Translations under genes and position numbers: made by a program | Shown: positions 52,673 through 63,615 of the stretch, one piece after another | Position numbering within the stretch: the stretch's first letter is position 1 | How the letters are laid out: each line of letters starts with the position of its first letter | From: Candidatus Hermodarchaeum yapensis | Lineage (GTDB): Archaea; Asgardarchaeota; Hermodarchaeia; Hermodarchaeales; Hermodarchaeaceae | DNA: 64,000 nt | Assembly (NCBI GenBank): GCA_016840405.1 | Contig: JAEOSK010000008.1 | Coordinates: 28,119 to 92,118, forward strand | Direction of reading: 5' to 3' | Notes under the pieces: model-generated | What the model was told of the DNA's origin: nothing | Databases searched by the model: none | Seen by the model: the letters and a program-made list of their open reading frames with translations, nothing else

Positions 52673-52761
52673 CCTTTAACAAGTTCTTTGAATTGCTGGA
52701 TTATTTTATTATCTAGTTGGTTTTGGGTGTAACAGCTTTGGTGGTTTTTGCACTTTCTCGA

Positions 52762-53628
52762 TTAGTGTTGATGTTTGATGCGGGTAATGAGGCGTTCAAC
52801 GGCTTTCTGGAATGCTTGGGCAACAGGAGTTTTTGATTCCGTGACGATAAAGGGTTTTCCTTCGTCGGAGAGGAGCATGACGCGATGATCAAAGGGGAGA
52901 TCACCGAGGAAAAAGAGGTTGAGTTCTTTCGCTGCGTTTTTTCCCCCACCTTTTCCAAAAATGTTTGTAACTTCGCCACAGTGGGGGCAGTGGAAGCCAG
53001 ACATGTTTTCAATGAGTCCTAGAATTGGGACGTTCATTTGCCGCACCATGCTGGCAGCTTTGCGGGAGTCAAGGAGCGCGACTTCTTGGGGAGTGGTCAC
53101 GATGATGACGCCATCAAGGTCAGGGAGCAGTTGCATGATACTGAGGGATTCGTCGCCAGTACCGGGTGGTAGGTCAATGATGAGATAGTCAAGGCTACCC
53201 CAGTTGACTTTAGAAAGAAATTCACTGATAACCCGCATTTTGAGAGGGCCACGCCAAATAACTGGTGTGTCAGCACTTTGGAGAAGGAACTCCATGGAGA
53301 CCGTGAGGATATTGAGGGGTCCAATTACGGGTTCTAGACCTTTGTCACCGCCAACCATGCGAGCGCCTTCTAAGCCTAACATTTTGGGGACGTCGGGTCC
53401 GTGAATATCAGCATCGAGGATGCCGATGGTGTGTCCTTGCCATGCTAGAGATGTGGCGAGATTTATGGCTACAGTAGTTTTACCTACTCCGCCTTTTCCG
53501 GAAAGGATGATGATTTTATGTTTGATGTGACGCATCCGTTCAGCAATTTCTTGTTGCTCACTCGTCTGGGTTCCTACCATGAGGTCTTTCGGGATTTTCT
53601 CCTTTGGTTCAGAAGGATGTTTGGTCAT
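52762..53628 (-). CDS. apbC: Mrp/NBP35-type P-loop ATPase (Fe-S carrier)
   Basis: The deviant Walker A SGKGGVGKTTVAINLA, DADIHGPDVPKMLG, and DLPPGTGDESLSIMQLLPD mark the Mrp/ApbC family, which assembles or delivers [4Fe-4S] clusters. The C-terminal cluster-binding CxxC is in FHCPHCGE, with a Gly-rich FGKGGG after it. The 288-residue length is usual. It may serve the adjacent Fe-S hydrogenase subunits, though it is convergent with them and not in the operon. Confidence 0.93.
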   Translation of the reverse strand: MTKHPSEPKEKIPKDLMVGTQTSEQQEIAERMRHIKHKIIILSGKGGVGKTTVAINLATSLAWQGHTIGILDADIHGPDVPKMLGLEGARMVGGDKGLEPVIGPLNILTVSMEFLLQSADTPVIWRGPLKMRVISEFLSKVNWGSLDYLIIDLPPGTGDESLSIMQLLPDLDGVIIVTTPQEVALLDSRKAASMVRQMNVPILGLIENMSGFHCPHCGEVTNIFGKGGGKNAAKELNLFFLGDLPFDHRVMLLSDEGKPFIVTESKTPVAQAFQKAVERLITRIKHQH

Positions 53629-53781
53629 CTTACGGCTTCACGCTCTGAGAATCAAAGTGATTTAGGTGCACCTTAATTTGTTACACCTTTAATTTACCGC
53701 ATCCGCCAACGTGGCGTAAGGCTGAAAAAGAACAACCGTTCGTATTGAATACCGACCAGTGATCATGAAGTGTTTAGAGTG

Positions 53782-54477
53782 ATGAAGGTAATTGCCCATC
53801 GAGGTAGCGGGGTTGGTTCATTCGAGAACACGTTGTACGGGATGCAGATGGCAATCACATGGGGAGCGGATGGCATTGAATGTGATGTACAGAGTTCCCG
53901 TGATGGAGAGTTGGTTGTATTTCATGATGCCACTTTAGATCGGTTAACAAATGGCAATGGATTAGTGGCTGAGCACACACTGAAAGAATTGAAGCGGCTT
54001 CACGTGGGTCAGGGAGAGCAGATTCCAACTTTAGCAGAAGTGTTAACCTTGTTGAAAGCTCAGCCACAGTTTATCATAAATCTCGATGTTAAAGTGCAAG
54101 GAATTGGAGTTAAGATTCTGAAAGAAATTCGATCTCGAAATCTTCTTGATCGGACCCTAGTTTCATCGTTTGTGCCCCAAGTATTGATGAAATTCCGTGA
54201 ATTAGATGCGGACATTGCAACTGGCTGGATTTATAGTTACAATTATGAGAATCCGGTAAAGGAAGCGAAGAAAATTGGGTGCACGGCGCTTCATCCGAGA
54301 CTGGATTTGGTTTCAGAAGAGTTGCGCCAATCGAGTCGACGACAAGGTTTGATGTTGAATCCATGGAGCATTAATAGTGAGGTGGATATGCGTCGATTTA
54401 TCGAGTTAGGTGTTGATTGGATAATCACAGATAATCCGCGCCGGTTGCTTAGAATCCTTAACCGTACGGGAAGTTGA
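53782..54477 (+). CDS. Glycerophosphodiester phosphodiesterase
   Basis: A GDPD TIM barrel: catalytic VIAHRGSGVGSFENT at the N-terminus, metal ligands in GIECDVQ, FHDATLDRLTNG, LDVKVQ, and GVDWIITDNPRRLL at the end. I chose ATG 53782, which opens the barrel as MKVIAHRG; GTG 53770 is the longer alternative. The stop TGA is shared with the ATG of the next gene (TGATG), so the two are coupled. Confidence 0.92.
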   Translation: MKVIAHRGSGVGSFENTLYGMQMAITWGADGIECDVQSSRDGELVVFHDATLDRLTNGNGLVAEHTLKELKRLHVGQGEQIPTLAEVLTLLKAQPQFIINLDVKVQGIGVKILKEIRSRNLLDRTLVSSFVPQVLMKFRELDADIATGWIYSYNYENPVKEAKKIGCTALHPRLDLVSEELRQSSRRQGLMLNPWSINSEVDMRRFIELGVDWIITDNPRRLLRILNRTGS

Positions 54478-55547
54478 TGGGTATGCGTGAGTTACTCCGT
54501 GAGCTGGTTTTGGCGGATGCGCCTCCTGGTCGAGAACAAGATGTGCAGGAAATTGTTCTTCGAGAACTTGAACCACTTGTTGATGATATTCGTGTGGACA
54601 TAATGGGTAATGTCATTGCTCAGGTTAATGGTGCTAGTGACAAAACGTTCATGCTCATTGCCCATCAAGATGAAGACTGGGCATTATTGGTAACTCATAT
54701 TGATAAACAGGGGTATCTACGATTTACGCGACTAGTTGGTCATCGATGGAATCTCCTTGGACAGCGGGTGAATATTCATGGAGCGAAAGGGAAGCTAACT
54801 GGTGTGGTGGGCCTTCCTGCACCGCATCTCATCCCTGTGAAGGAACAACAGAAGGGTTATCGTCCCGAGTTTAATCGTATGTTTATTGATTGCGGAGCGA
54901 AAAGTGCAGAGGATGCCCGATTTATGGGGTTTGAAATCGGGCAGTATGTCACTGCGGAGAAGCATTTCAAGGAACTTGCTAATGGTAGATTGCTTGGAAA
55001 TTGTTTTGACAACCGAGTCGGCCTTATTACTATGATTGAGGCATTGCGACGCATTCACCAAAGGAAAGTCGAAATGAATGTTGTTGTGGTGGCTTCGGTT
55101 CAGGAAGAACTTGGTACGCGTGGTGCAAGTCCTGCAGCGTTTTCAGTAGAACCCGATTACGCGATTGCCTTAGATGTTTCTCCAACTGGTGATCATCCAA
55201 ATATTATGGAGGGTCTTGTTCCCGTTCGCTTGGGAGAAGGCCCTGTGCTCCTCATTGCAGATCAATATCACGTTACCTCACAGCAACTCAACACGTGGAT
55301 TCAAGAAGTGGCAAAGACCCATCAGCTACCGCTTCAATCGGTAGCATTACGTAGCCCTATACATTTTGGTACGGATGCGGCGGCTGTTGAATTGACAAAA
55401 TCTGGCAGTCGGGTATCTGCCCTTCTTGTGCCAACCCGGTATTTCCATACAACGAATTCACTGGTTCAATATTCGGACCTTGAAGAAAGTGTCCAGTTAT
55501 TGGTGAAATGCTTGGAATCGCTTGACCAAATTGGGAATAGTGGGTAG
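54477..55547 (+). CDS. M42 family metallopeptidase
   Basis: Tetrahedral aminopeptidase-type enzyme of about 356 residues. Metal and catalytic residues are visible in LIAHQDEDWALLVTHID, NCFDNRVGLI, SVQEELGTRGA, AIALDVSP and VPTRYFHTTN. The first loop reads AHQDED rather than the usual AHMDE. These enzymes trim peptides in large cytosolic complexes, feeding amino-acid catabolism such as iorAB. ATG 54477 overlaps the GDPD stop. Confidence 0.9.
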   Translation: MGMRELLRELVLADAPPGREQDVQEIVLRELEPLVDDIRVDIMGNVIAQVNGASDKTFMLIAHQDEDWALLVTHIDKQGYLRFTRLVGHRWNLLGQRVNIHGAKGKLTGVVGLPAPHLIPVKEQQKGYRPEFNRMFIDCGAKSAEDARFMGFEIGQYVTAEKHFKELANGRLLGNCFDNRVGLITMIEALRRIHQRKVEMNVVVVASVQEELGTRGASPAAFSVEPDYAIALDVSPTGDHPNIMEGLVPVRLGEGPVLLIADQYHVTSQQLNTWIQEVAKTHQLPLQSVALRSPIHFGTDAAAVELTKSGSRVSALLVPTRYFHTTNSLVQYSDLEESVQLLVKCLESLDQIGNSG

Positions 55548-55569
55548 GTTTCTGATTGTTATGGAGAGG

Positions 55570-56121
55570 TTACTCGATTAAACCAAGGTCTCGCATGTGG
55601 TCTGCAAGTAGGTAGATGGCTTTTCGAGTAATCGTTTCTTTATTTGTTCCAGCGCAGACGATTCGTCCGCTACTAAAGATAAGGAAAACGGCTTTGGGTG
55701 TTTTCATGCGGTAGATGAGACCAGGGAAAACCTCAGGTTCATAGAGACACCGTTCTAAAGCCATTTGTGCCATATCAAGGTCGACACGGCTGTGTAGATC
55801 TCCACTGGCTACAATGTTTTGAATAGTGATTTTGGGGGTCCCGGAGACTGTAATGCCAGCTTTCCGGATTTTCGCAATAACATTTTCAACGGCATTAGCA
55901 GCTTCGCTTTCACGACGTAGACCCGTGATTACCATCCGACCACTATTGAAGACAAGGATCGTAGCCTTCGGGTTTTTGACTCGGAGCATTAATCCTGGGA
56001 ATTGCTCAGGATTATATTCAGCATCTCGTTGTTTTCGGGCAAGAAGATTCAAATCTATTTTCGCATCGACTTCGACGCTAGCAACTACATTTTCAATTTT
56101 ATATTTGGGCCTCTTTGGCAC
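55570..56121 (-). CDS. tbp: TATA-binding protein
   Basis: Two direct TBP repeats fill the 183 residues: IENVVASVEVDAKIDLN with FPGLMLRVKNPKATILVF and SGRMVITG, then IQNIVASGDLHSRVDLD with FPGLIYRMKTPKAVFLIF and SGRIVCAG. The repeats end in the conserved AIYLLADHMRDLG helix. The start is GTG 56121 with GAGGTG five bases ahead. It recruits TFB and RNA polymerase to promoters. Confidence 0.97.
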   Translation of the reverse strand: MPKRPKYKIENVVASVEVDAKIDLNLLARKQRDAEYNPEQFPGLMLRVKNPKATILVFNSGRMVITGLRRESEAANAVENVIAKIRKAGITVSGTPKITIQNIVASGDLHSRVDLDMAQMALERCLYEPEVFPGLIYRMKTPKAVFLIFSSGRIVCAGTNKETITRKAIYLLADHMRDLGLIE

Positions 56122-56152
56122 AAAAACACCTCACAGTCCGGCTGAGTGTGCA

Positions 56153-56160
56153 TTTATAAA
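56153..56160 (-). promoter_or_regulatory. TATA box of the tbp gene
   Basis: TTTATAAA lies 32-39 bases before the tbp GTG, predicting a very short leader. Two more TATA-like sequences (near 56175 and 56203) stand further upstream, so alternative promoters or TBP autoregulation are possible. Confidence 0.45.
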
Positions 56161-56234
56161 CTTTTTAAAGCCGCTTTTATAAAGCAGCAGTTGCCCTTAT
56201 AAATTTTTTATACGCTGAATGGTGTCGCCGCACC

Positions 56235-56274
56235 AAAAAAAGGGGTAAGCGATCCGGCTCTTTACAAGCCGGAT
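56235..56274 (-). terminator. Hairpin and T-run terminator after cdc48
   Basis: On the minus strand an 8-bp stem (ATCCGGCT/AGCCGGAT, 56252-56274, 7-nt loop) is followed by TTTTTTT at 56241-56235. It begins 18 bases after the cdc48 stop. Confidence 0.6.
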
Positions 56275-56291
56275 TGCGTGGGATGATGAAT

Positions 56292-58544
<2,253 letters not shown>

Positions 58545-58967
58545 TTAGTCTATTTCCTCCATAATTTCTGATAATCTTTTGCGAACAGATTGGAACTCGG
58601 CAGCCATCATCTGGAAGAGTGCATCATATGTGCTGAAGTAATGGTCGATCATTGCACTCAGGAGTTGATCCCCTTCAGATGTTAGGCGATAGTAGCGGCG
58701 CATCGGTCCGCGCCCCTGACTGCGAACCTTCACATCCCCTTTGATCCAGCCCTTCTCAGCAAGACGATTCAGCAAGGGATAGATGGTTCCTGGTTCCATT
58801 TGAATCCGACCGTCCGACATTTCATCAATTAGTTGTACAACACGAGCACCGTAAAGACTTTCTTGATGTAGTAGGTTGAGTACCCAAAACTCAAGAATAC
58901 CACGGTTTATTTCGCGAGTCCATTCGCGAAGTTTCGAGTCTGTTTTGTCGGTGGGTATTTCGGTCAT
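58545..58967 (-). CDS. PadR-family transcriptional regulator
   Basis: PadR winged helix: GILEFWVLNLLHQESLYGARV, then MEPGTIYPLLNRLAEKGWI and the GPMRRYYRLTSEGDQLL wing, with a C-terminal dimerisation helix. The 140-residue length is normal. It is the first gene ahead of cdc48 with contiguous coding. A 14-bp palindrome overlapping the promoter (58993-59006) suggests autoregulation, so it probably controls Cdc48 supply. Confidence 0.9.
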   Translation of the reverse strand: MTEIPTDKTDSKLREWTREINRGILEFWVLNLLHQESLYGARVVQLIDEMSDGRIQMEPGTIYPLLNRLAEKGWIKGDVKVRSQGRGPMRRYYRLTSEGDQLLSAMIDHYFSTYDALFQMMAAEFQSVRKRLSEIMEEID

Positions 58968-58992
58968 GTTCTATTCTCCAATTATATAGCGT

Positions 58993-59006
58993 GACTATAT
59001 ATAGTC
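58993..59006. promoter_or_regulatory. Palindromic operator overlapping the padR-cdc48 promoter
   Basis: GACTATATATAGTC is a perfect 14-bp inverted repeat 26 bases upstream of the padR start. Its TATATATA core can serve as the TATA box, so a bound dimer would block TBP. Confidence 0.55.
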
Positions 59007-59124
59007 TGACAAAGCAGTAATACTATCCTATATAAACCTATCCCATTTTTATCAGAAAAAATTAGTTCCCCACGAAAAAGTCCATCAACTGGAGCGTATA
59101 CTTACATCCGATGCAGAAAGACTA

Positions 59125-59350
59125 TGAACTGCCCCTGCCTGCAAGCAGGAGCTTCCATCGAGTCCACTCCCCAGGGAATCTAGGGAGAGCTGTGTGTCGA
59201 TGCAAGCCACGCCAAAATGCTTGGACTGGCTCCCCGTTCACAGGGGGTTGCTGCAATAGGAACTACACCAACAGGGTGACCGCGGCCTTCGGATCCCTGT
59301 CCAAGGGGGGTTCCACGATTGCATTGAATAACCCGCTTCGATAACCGGCG
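59125..59350 (-). mobile_element. Orphan IS605-type right end resembling a TnpB omega-RNA (minus strand)
   Basis: On the minus strand the region ends GGAAGCTCCTGCTTGCAGG then CAGGGGCAGTTCA (59155-59125), the hairpin and edge typical of IS1341/IS605 right ends. Ahead of it lie GGAACCCCCCTTGG and CTCCCTAGATTCCCTGGGGAG helices. No transposase is present. The guide would begin at 59124 toward lower coordinates. Confidence 0.45.
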
Positions 59351-59444
59351 AATCCTTAGTGCTCCACTTACACATCAGCTCGTGGTTTTTTATGTCTCGT
59401 CATTTCTTATTTTGTTTTTCCCTAGTTTTTTTGCTTTATAGGGT

Positions 59445-59593
59445 AAGAATTGGGCGAGATGCAGATGTTGCGGGTCAGCATCCACGGGTTCATGATACTG
59501 CAGGGAGGGGCGCAGAAGTTTATCAGCCTGTGGGAGGGGTGGGGATAACTGACGGGGCGATTCATCCCCGCCGTGAAAGACGGGGACGTCACG
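59445..59593 (+). mobile_element. Orphan IS605-type right end resembling a TnpB omega-RNA (plus strand)
   Basis: The element ends GGGGCGATTCATCCCCGCC then GTGAAAGACGGGGACGTCACG, with the CCCCG/CGGGG hairpin (59566-59585) at the edge, a form common at archaeal TnpB right ends. Upstream GGATAACTGACGGG is also in keeping. It faces away from the minus-strand element at 59125-59350 with about 95 bases between them, and no coding frame is left. A guide would begin near 59594. Confidence 0.5.
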
Positions 59594-59666
59594 ATAAAAA
59601 AGGTTAAAAGCTGCACTTGACATTGGCACAGCACCCCATGACCTGAATGAATAAGGTGAGCTTCGA

Positions 59667-60518
59667 GTGAAACGGACCTATGGCATTTGTGTCCTATTGA
59701 TTGCGGTGTTTCTCTTAACGTCAGTTATTAGTTTCACAACTGTTTCACCTGTTTTTGCACTACAGAATCCGATTGAAGTGACGGATGTTGTGGTCCCCGA
59801 TGAAGTTGCCCAAGCCGCCCACGGTCAAGTGCAAGCAATTGTCCACAATCGAGAAAACATTACTTTAGACGGCTGGGCGAGATTCTCGGATGATTTTGGA
59901 GAAATCATCAGTGAGGATCCTTCAGATCCCTATGATGAGTTTCTTAATTTCACAATAAGTCCATTTGAAGACTTGCCTATTGTACTTGGCTATTCGGTTG
60001 CGGACAACGCTACCATTGGGACTCACATCGCTACATTCGAGGTGAATGTAGGCACATTTTCATTTCTTTTTGAACAGTACGAGATTTCAGTTGTCTCAGC
60101 AGTTAGAATACTCTCAATTGTTCCAGGACAGGTTTCCCAACAAAACCAGCCAGGTTCACTTGTGGTATTCCTTGAAAATCGTGTAATACAAACCGTTACT
60201 GTTCGGTTAGAGGCTTCTGGACCCAAATTCACGAACAGTTCCGAAGAATATGTACTCTCATCCGGACAGAACACCGTTGTACTTCCCCTCATGAATAATA
60301 TGAGTCACGTCTACGATTTTGGGATGTTTCTTGTCAATGTCTCACTGTATTATTTAGATGAGCAAGTGGACAGCCAGGAAATTTTAGTTCCGGTGGATAT
60401 GACTTTCATTAACAAGCTGTTAGCTGTGATCTTACCGGTGGTTATATTCACCCTAATTGTGGTCTTCTATGCTTACCGAAAGCGACGAAGAATGCGGATG
60501 GCTGCTTCAAGCGAATAG
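59667..60518 (+). CDS. Secreted, membrane-anchored beta-domain protein
   Basis: The 283-residue product has a Sec signal peptide (residues 1-31, ending VSPVFA), an extracellular beta-rich region rich in Asn-x-Ser/Thr sites, a C-terminal membrane helix (KLLAVILPVVIFTLIVVFYAY) and a basic cytoplasmic tail. The start is GTG with GGTGAG ahead. The domain looks like CARDB/NEW-type repeats, but I do not recognise a family. A surface role is likely. Confidence 0.7.
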   Translation: MKRTYGICVLLIAVFLLTSVISFTTVSPVFALQNPIEVTDVVVPDEVAQAAHGQVQAIVHNRENITLDGWARFSDDFGEIISEDPSDPYDEFLNFTISPFEDLPIVLGYSVADNATIGTHIATFEVNVGTFSFLFEQYEISVVSAVRILSIVPGQVSQQNQPGSLVVFLENRVIQTVTVRLEASGPKFTNSSEEYVLSSGQNTVVLPLMNNMSHVYDFGMFLVNVSLYYLDEQVDSQEILVPVDMTFINKLLAVILPVVIFTLIVVFYAYRKRRRMRMAASSE

Positions 60519-60574
60519 CGTTAAGAGGAAGATAACCCCTCACTACTATGCTATTCGTCAAAAGTGATGAACCT

Positions 60575-61207
60575 ATGACTCAGGCGTCTGATAGGTGGGA
60601 GAAGCTTCGACAAGAGATTCTTGTTTGCCAAAGATGCCCTCTTGCTCAATCACGAACTCAAGCAGTCCCAGGAGTGGGTCCACCCACTGCGCGTCTTGTA
60701 ATAATTGGAGAAGCTCCAGGTTACAGGGAGGATGTCCAAGGAGAGCCCTTTGTTGGCTCTGCAGGTAAACTTCTAACTAAACTGCTTGAACAGGCTGGGA
60801 TTAAACGTGAATCGGTCTTCATCACAAATGTCGTTAAATGTCGTCCACCTGAAAACCGCCAACCTACTCAAAGTGAACGAAAGTCGTGTCACTCGTATCT
60901 AATTCGACAATTAGAACATATCCAACCAAAAGTCATTGCCCTTGTGGGTCGAGTGCCAACCGAAACCCTACTTGAAACACGGGGCAGTATGGGAGCATTA
61001 CATGGGAAAAGCTTTGAACGGAACGGGCGCACCTTTTTCGTTATGTACCATCCTGCTGCTGGCCTTTACAATCAGACTCTGGTTCCTATCATGGAAGAAG
61101 ACATGCGTAAACTGAAAAAACTCCTTGAGAAGACAGCGGATTCCGGAGATCAACAGGAGGAAGGTCAACTTCCCTTGAGTGACTTTTTTTCAAACCAAAA
61201 GAAATGA
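60575..61207 (+). CDS. Family 4 uracil-DNA glycosylase
   Basis: The Fe-S-containing type 4/5-like UDG removes uracil from DNA. The cluster cysteines are in CQRCPLAQSRTQAVPG, KCRPPENR and KSCHSYL. The uracil-binding loop is GEAPGYREDVQGEPFVGSAG and the C-terminal motif MYHPAAGLYN. I chose ATG 60575 (MTQASDRWEK); an upstream ATG at 60548 adds nine residues. The acidic tail ends LPLSDFFSNQKK, which resembles a PIP box for PCNA. Confidence 0.92.
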   Translation: MTQASDRWEKLRQEILVCQRCPLAQSRTQAVPGVGPPTARLVIIGEAPGYREDVQGEPFVGSAGKLLTKLLEQAGIKRESVFITNVVKCRPPENRQPTQSERKSCHSYLIRQLEHIQPKVIALVGRVPTETLLETRGSMGALHGKSFERNGRTFFVMYHPAAGLYNQTLVPIMEEDMRKLKKLLEKTADSGDQQEEGQLPLSDFFSNQKK

Positions 61208-61225
61208 AATGCCCGGGATCAGTTA

Positions 61226-61690
61226 TTATTTTTCATCTTCAAGTGATGCTTCAAGGGCAGCTCGCCGACGGGCGAGAAAAGACTGTAATTCGCCTTGCAT
61301 TTGGGCTCGGATACCCATTCCACCTGTTGCTGCCATTGGTGATGTGGGAGTTTGTGGGGGAGGTGCAGCCATACCAGGAGCAGTAGGAGGAGCACTTAGA
61401 CTTGGAGGTGGTGTAATTCCAGGACTGGGCGGAGCAGAAGCCTGTGGAGTATGAGCATCGGCGATAGTAGCGGGAGCAGAAGGAGCACGGGTTCCACCCA
61501 TTTTGAGTACCGTATCGACTTGGGTTTCCAACGTGGATAGTCGTGTGCGTACTTCATTAAGCTGTTTTTCGAGAGAACCGACACCATTAAGGAATATCGT
61601 TGCTACCCGTTCGAGAACTTGGGCGAGTTCTTCGATTTTTTTGGCAGCATCCTTTTCTTCCGCTATGAAATCAAAACCACCGAGTGCCAT
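61226..61690 (-). CDS. Coiled-coil and polyproline protein (CCDC53-like layout)
   Basis: Residues 10-65 form a coiled coil (KKIEELAQVLERVATIFLN, then LEKQLNEVRTRLSTLETQV). A proline/alanine-rich section follows, with PPSPGITPPPSLSAPPTAP and PPPQTPTSP around residues 85-120, and a basic helix (QSFLARRRAALEAS) closes the protein. The order FLN...coiled coil...polyproline recalls WASH-complex subunit CCDC53. Asgard archaea have profilins that bind polyproline. This is resemblance only. Confidence 0.65.
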   Translation of the reverse strand: MALGGFDFIAEEKDAAKKIEELAQVLERVATIFLNGVGSLEKQLNEVRTRLSTLETQVDTVLKMGGTRAPSAPATIADAHTPQASAPPSPGITPPPSLSAPPTAPGMAAPPPQTPTSPMAATGGMGIRAQMQGELQSFLARRRAALEASLEDEK

Positions 61691-61816
61691 TCTCTATCGA
61701 ACTCACCTTAGATACATTGGTTTAAAACCTTGTGGGCTGAGTGGCTGCCCCTAGCAGTTTTTACGGAAAACCAATGTTAAATCTCTTCTTGTTACATTAT
61801 CAGATAGGAACACACG

Positions 61817-62485
61817 ATGATGGTTTTTTCTCAAATTTATCCCCGACTGGTTGCCTGGATATTAGACCTTCTCCATCGTCGCACCAAACGGGTGTTTATT
61901 GTTGAGCTCAACGGACTACAGGTTCAAATTTGTCCGCACGTTTTTAATCCATTGACAGGGCGAACAACGAGATTTTTCATCCAACATATGCAGATTCTTC
62001 CTTCATCACGTGTTTTAGAAATTGGAACCGGTACTGGCGCAATTGCAGCAGCGGCAGCTCAAGCAGGAGGTCACGTGACTGCTACAGATATCAATCCATA
62101 TGCTGTCCAATGTGCAAGAACAACAATGAGATTGAATAACCTTCAGAATCGTGTCTCCGTGTTGTCAGGCGACCTTTTTGAGCCAGTTCAAAACCAGACC
62201 TTTGACGTGATTTTATTCAATCCTCCCTACTTTGCCAGCAAAGCTTCAAGTTGGATTGCACAGGCTTGGTTTGCAGGGCCACAGTGTGAGTTAGTTGCCA
62301 GATTCCTCTCGGGAGCGCACCAGGTTCTTGCTAAAGGAGGGCAAATTCAGATCCTAATTAGTTCAGCTACTGTACTTCCTGCGATTTTGCAGATGATTCG
62401 AAAAGAAAGTTATGATATTCAGGTTGTTGCCCAATGTCGATTATTAGGACTGCTAGAAACAGTGTATTTATTCCAGCTTCTCTGA
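61817..62485 (+). CDS. HemK/PrmC-like N5-glutamine methyltransferase
   Basis: SAM-binding motif VLEIGTGTGAIAAAAAQAG and the catalytic NPPY motif in VILFNPPYF mark this 222-residue protein as a HemK-type methyltransferase. Archaeal members pair with Trm112 to methylate release factor aRF1, but small-molecule targets are also possible. It converges on the VTT gene with an 18-base overlap of the ends. Confidence 0.8.
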   Translation: MMVFSQIYPRLVAWILDLLHRRTKRVFIVELNGLQVQICPHVFNPLTGRTTRFFIQHMQILPSSRVLEIGTGTGAIAAAAAQAGGHVTATDINPYAVQCARTTMRLNNLQNRVSVLSGDLFEPVQNQTFDVILFNPPYFASKASSWIAQAWFAGPQCELVARFLSGAHQVLAKGGQIQILISSATVLPAILQMIRKESYDIQVVAQCRLLGLLETVYLFQLL

Positions 62486-63502
62486 TTGACCCCTCAATTT
62501 TCTCAAGAACTTTCCCCAAGGTAGAAAGAAGAGTCCAATCAAAGCAATACCAATAATGAGGTAAAGTGTATCCATCAGCGGGTTACCTGCTCCACCGAAC
62601 ATTGCATACAATAAATCATAGAAGAAAAATGCGCCAATAGTAATTAGGAGCGCTAATGCCACCTTGCCTAAGAAACAATAGAGAATAGCTTTCCATAGTG
62701 GGTATTTGGTGGCTCCAAGAGTAATGAGGAGAAGATCGTCAGGGAGAGGCGTAGCGGCATAAATGAATATAAACAGACCTCCATAACCGCTTTCAATCTG
62801 TTTTCGCATTGACATCATTTTTTGTCCAGCAGTTGACTCTTCCAAGCTTTGAGTTTGGGTTCGTCCTAAGAGCCAGGCAGTGGTTTCACCAATAGCGGCC
62901 CCAGCTCCAACAACGAGTCCGAGAATTAGTCCATCAATGATGGCGAAATTTGTCCAATTAACGACGACGAGGAGGAGGACGAATAAATACGGAACAGGAA
63001 AGATAACTGTGAAATTGCCGAAGATGCTAATGAGAAATACACCAATATAGATTCCAAGAGGTCCGAAAACGAGTAAGGACCACTGAATAATGGCGTTCAT
63101 AATGTCAATAACAGACAAGCCGATGAGAATAGGAATAACCAGGAGAACTACGAAGAAGGTGACAAAAACCAGAAATCGGGCAGTACGTTTAACATCATCG
63201 CGTTGGATTTTAGCCTGCCAAACCTGACTGAGGGTTAAATCTTTCCCCCGGAAGATTTTACCGAGTCCCCAAATGAAAAGGACGAGTCCCGGAATTAGAT
63301 AACCTAACCCAGCGATGAGAAATGATTGAGTGAGATTGAGAGGAAAGAAGAGGGGAAGAAATGCAAGAGCCAACAGGATTATGCCAACAAGAATGAATGC
63401 CCCACTGCCGATTGTGAGGAAGAATTTTGCATCTCCAGCGCGCACTTCAATTGCTTGTACATCTTCTGTTTGGGTTTGTGACGCATTAGACACGAAAGCC
63501 AC
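62468..63502 (-). CDS. VTT/DedA-family membrane protein
   Basis: An N-terminal helical pair precedes the VTT (SNARE-associated/DedA) domain. Diagnostic features are GAAIGETTAWLLGR, FIFIYAATPLPDDLLLITLGA and the YPLWKAILYCFLGK re-entrant loop. Seven or so helices span 344 residues. Related proteins move or scramble lipids, and DedA proteins recycle polyprenyl phosphate. UppS and polyprenol kinase in this window would supply such lipids. Confidence 0.85.
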   Translation of the reverse strand: MAFVSNASQTQTEDVQAIEVRAGDAKFFLTIGSGAFILVGIILLALAFLPLFFPLNLTQSFLIAGLGYLIPGLVLFIWGLGKIFRGKDLTLSQVWQAKIQRDDVKRTARFLVFVTFFVVLLVIPILIGLSVIDIMNAIIQWSLLVFGPLGIYIGVFLISIFGNFTVIFPVPYLFVLLLVVVNWTNFAIIDGLILGLVVGAGAAIGETTAWLLGRTQTQSLEESTAGQKMMSMRKQIESGYGGLFIFIYAATPLPDDLLLITLGATKYPLWKAILYCFLGKVALALLITIGAFFFYDLLYAMFGGAGNPLMDTLYLIIGIALIGLFFLPWGKFLRKLRGQSEKLE

Positions 63503-63615
63503 TCTCAGTCAAAGACCGCCTCAAGCTTATTCCAGAGATGTTTTGACTGGATATCCCCTTGAACTGCGTAATTAAAAATTGGATGGTTAGGAAGCAAGAT
63601 TTCCGAGGGCCTTAA

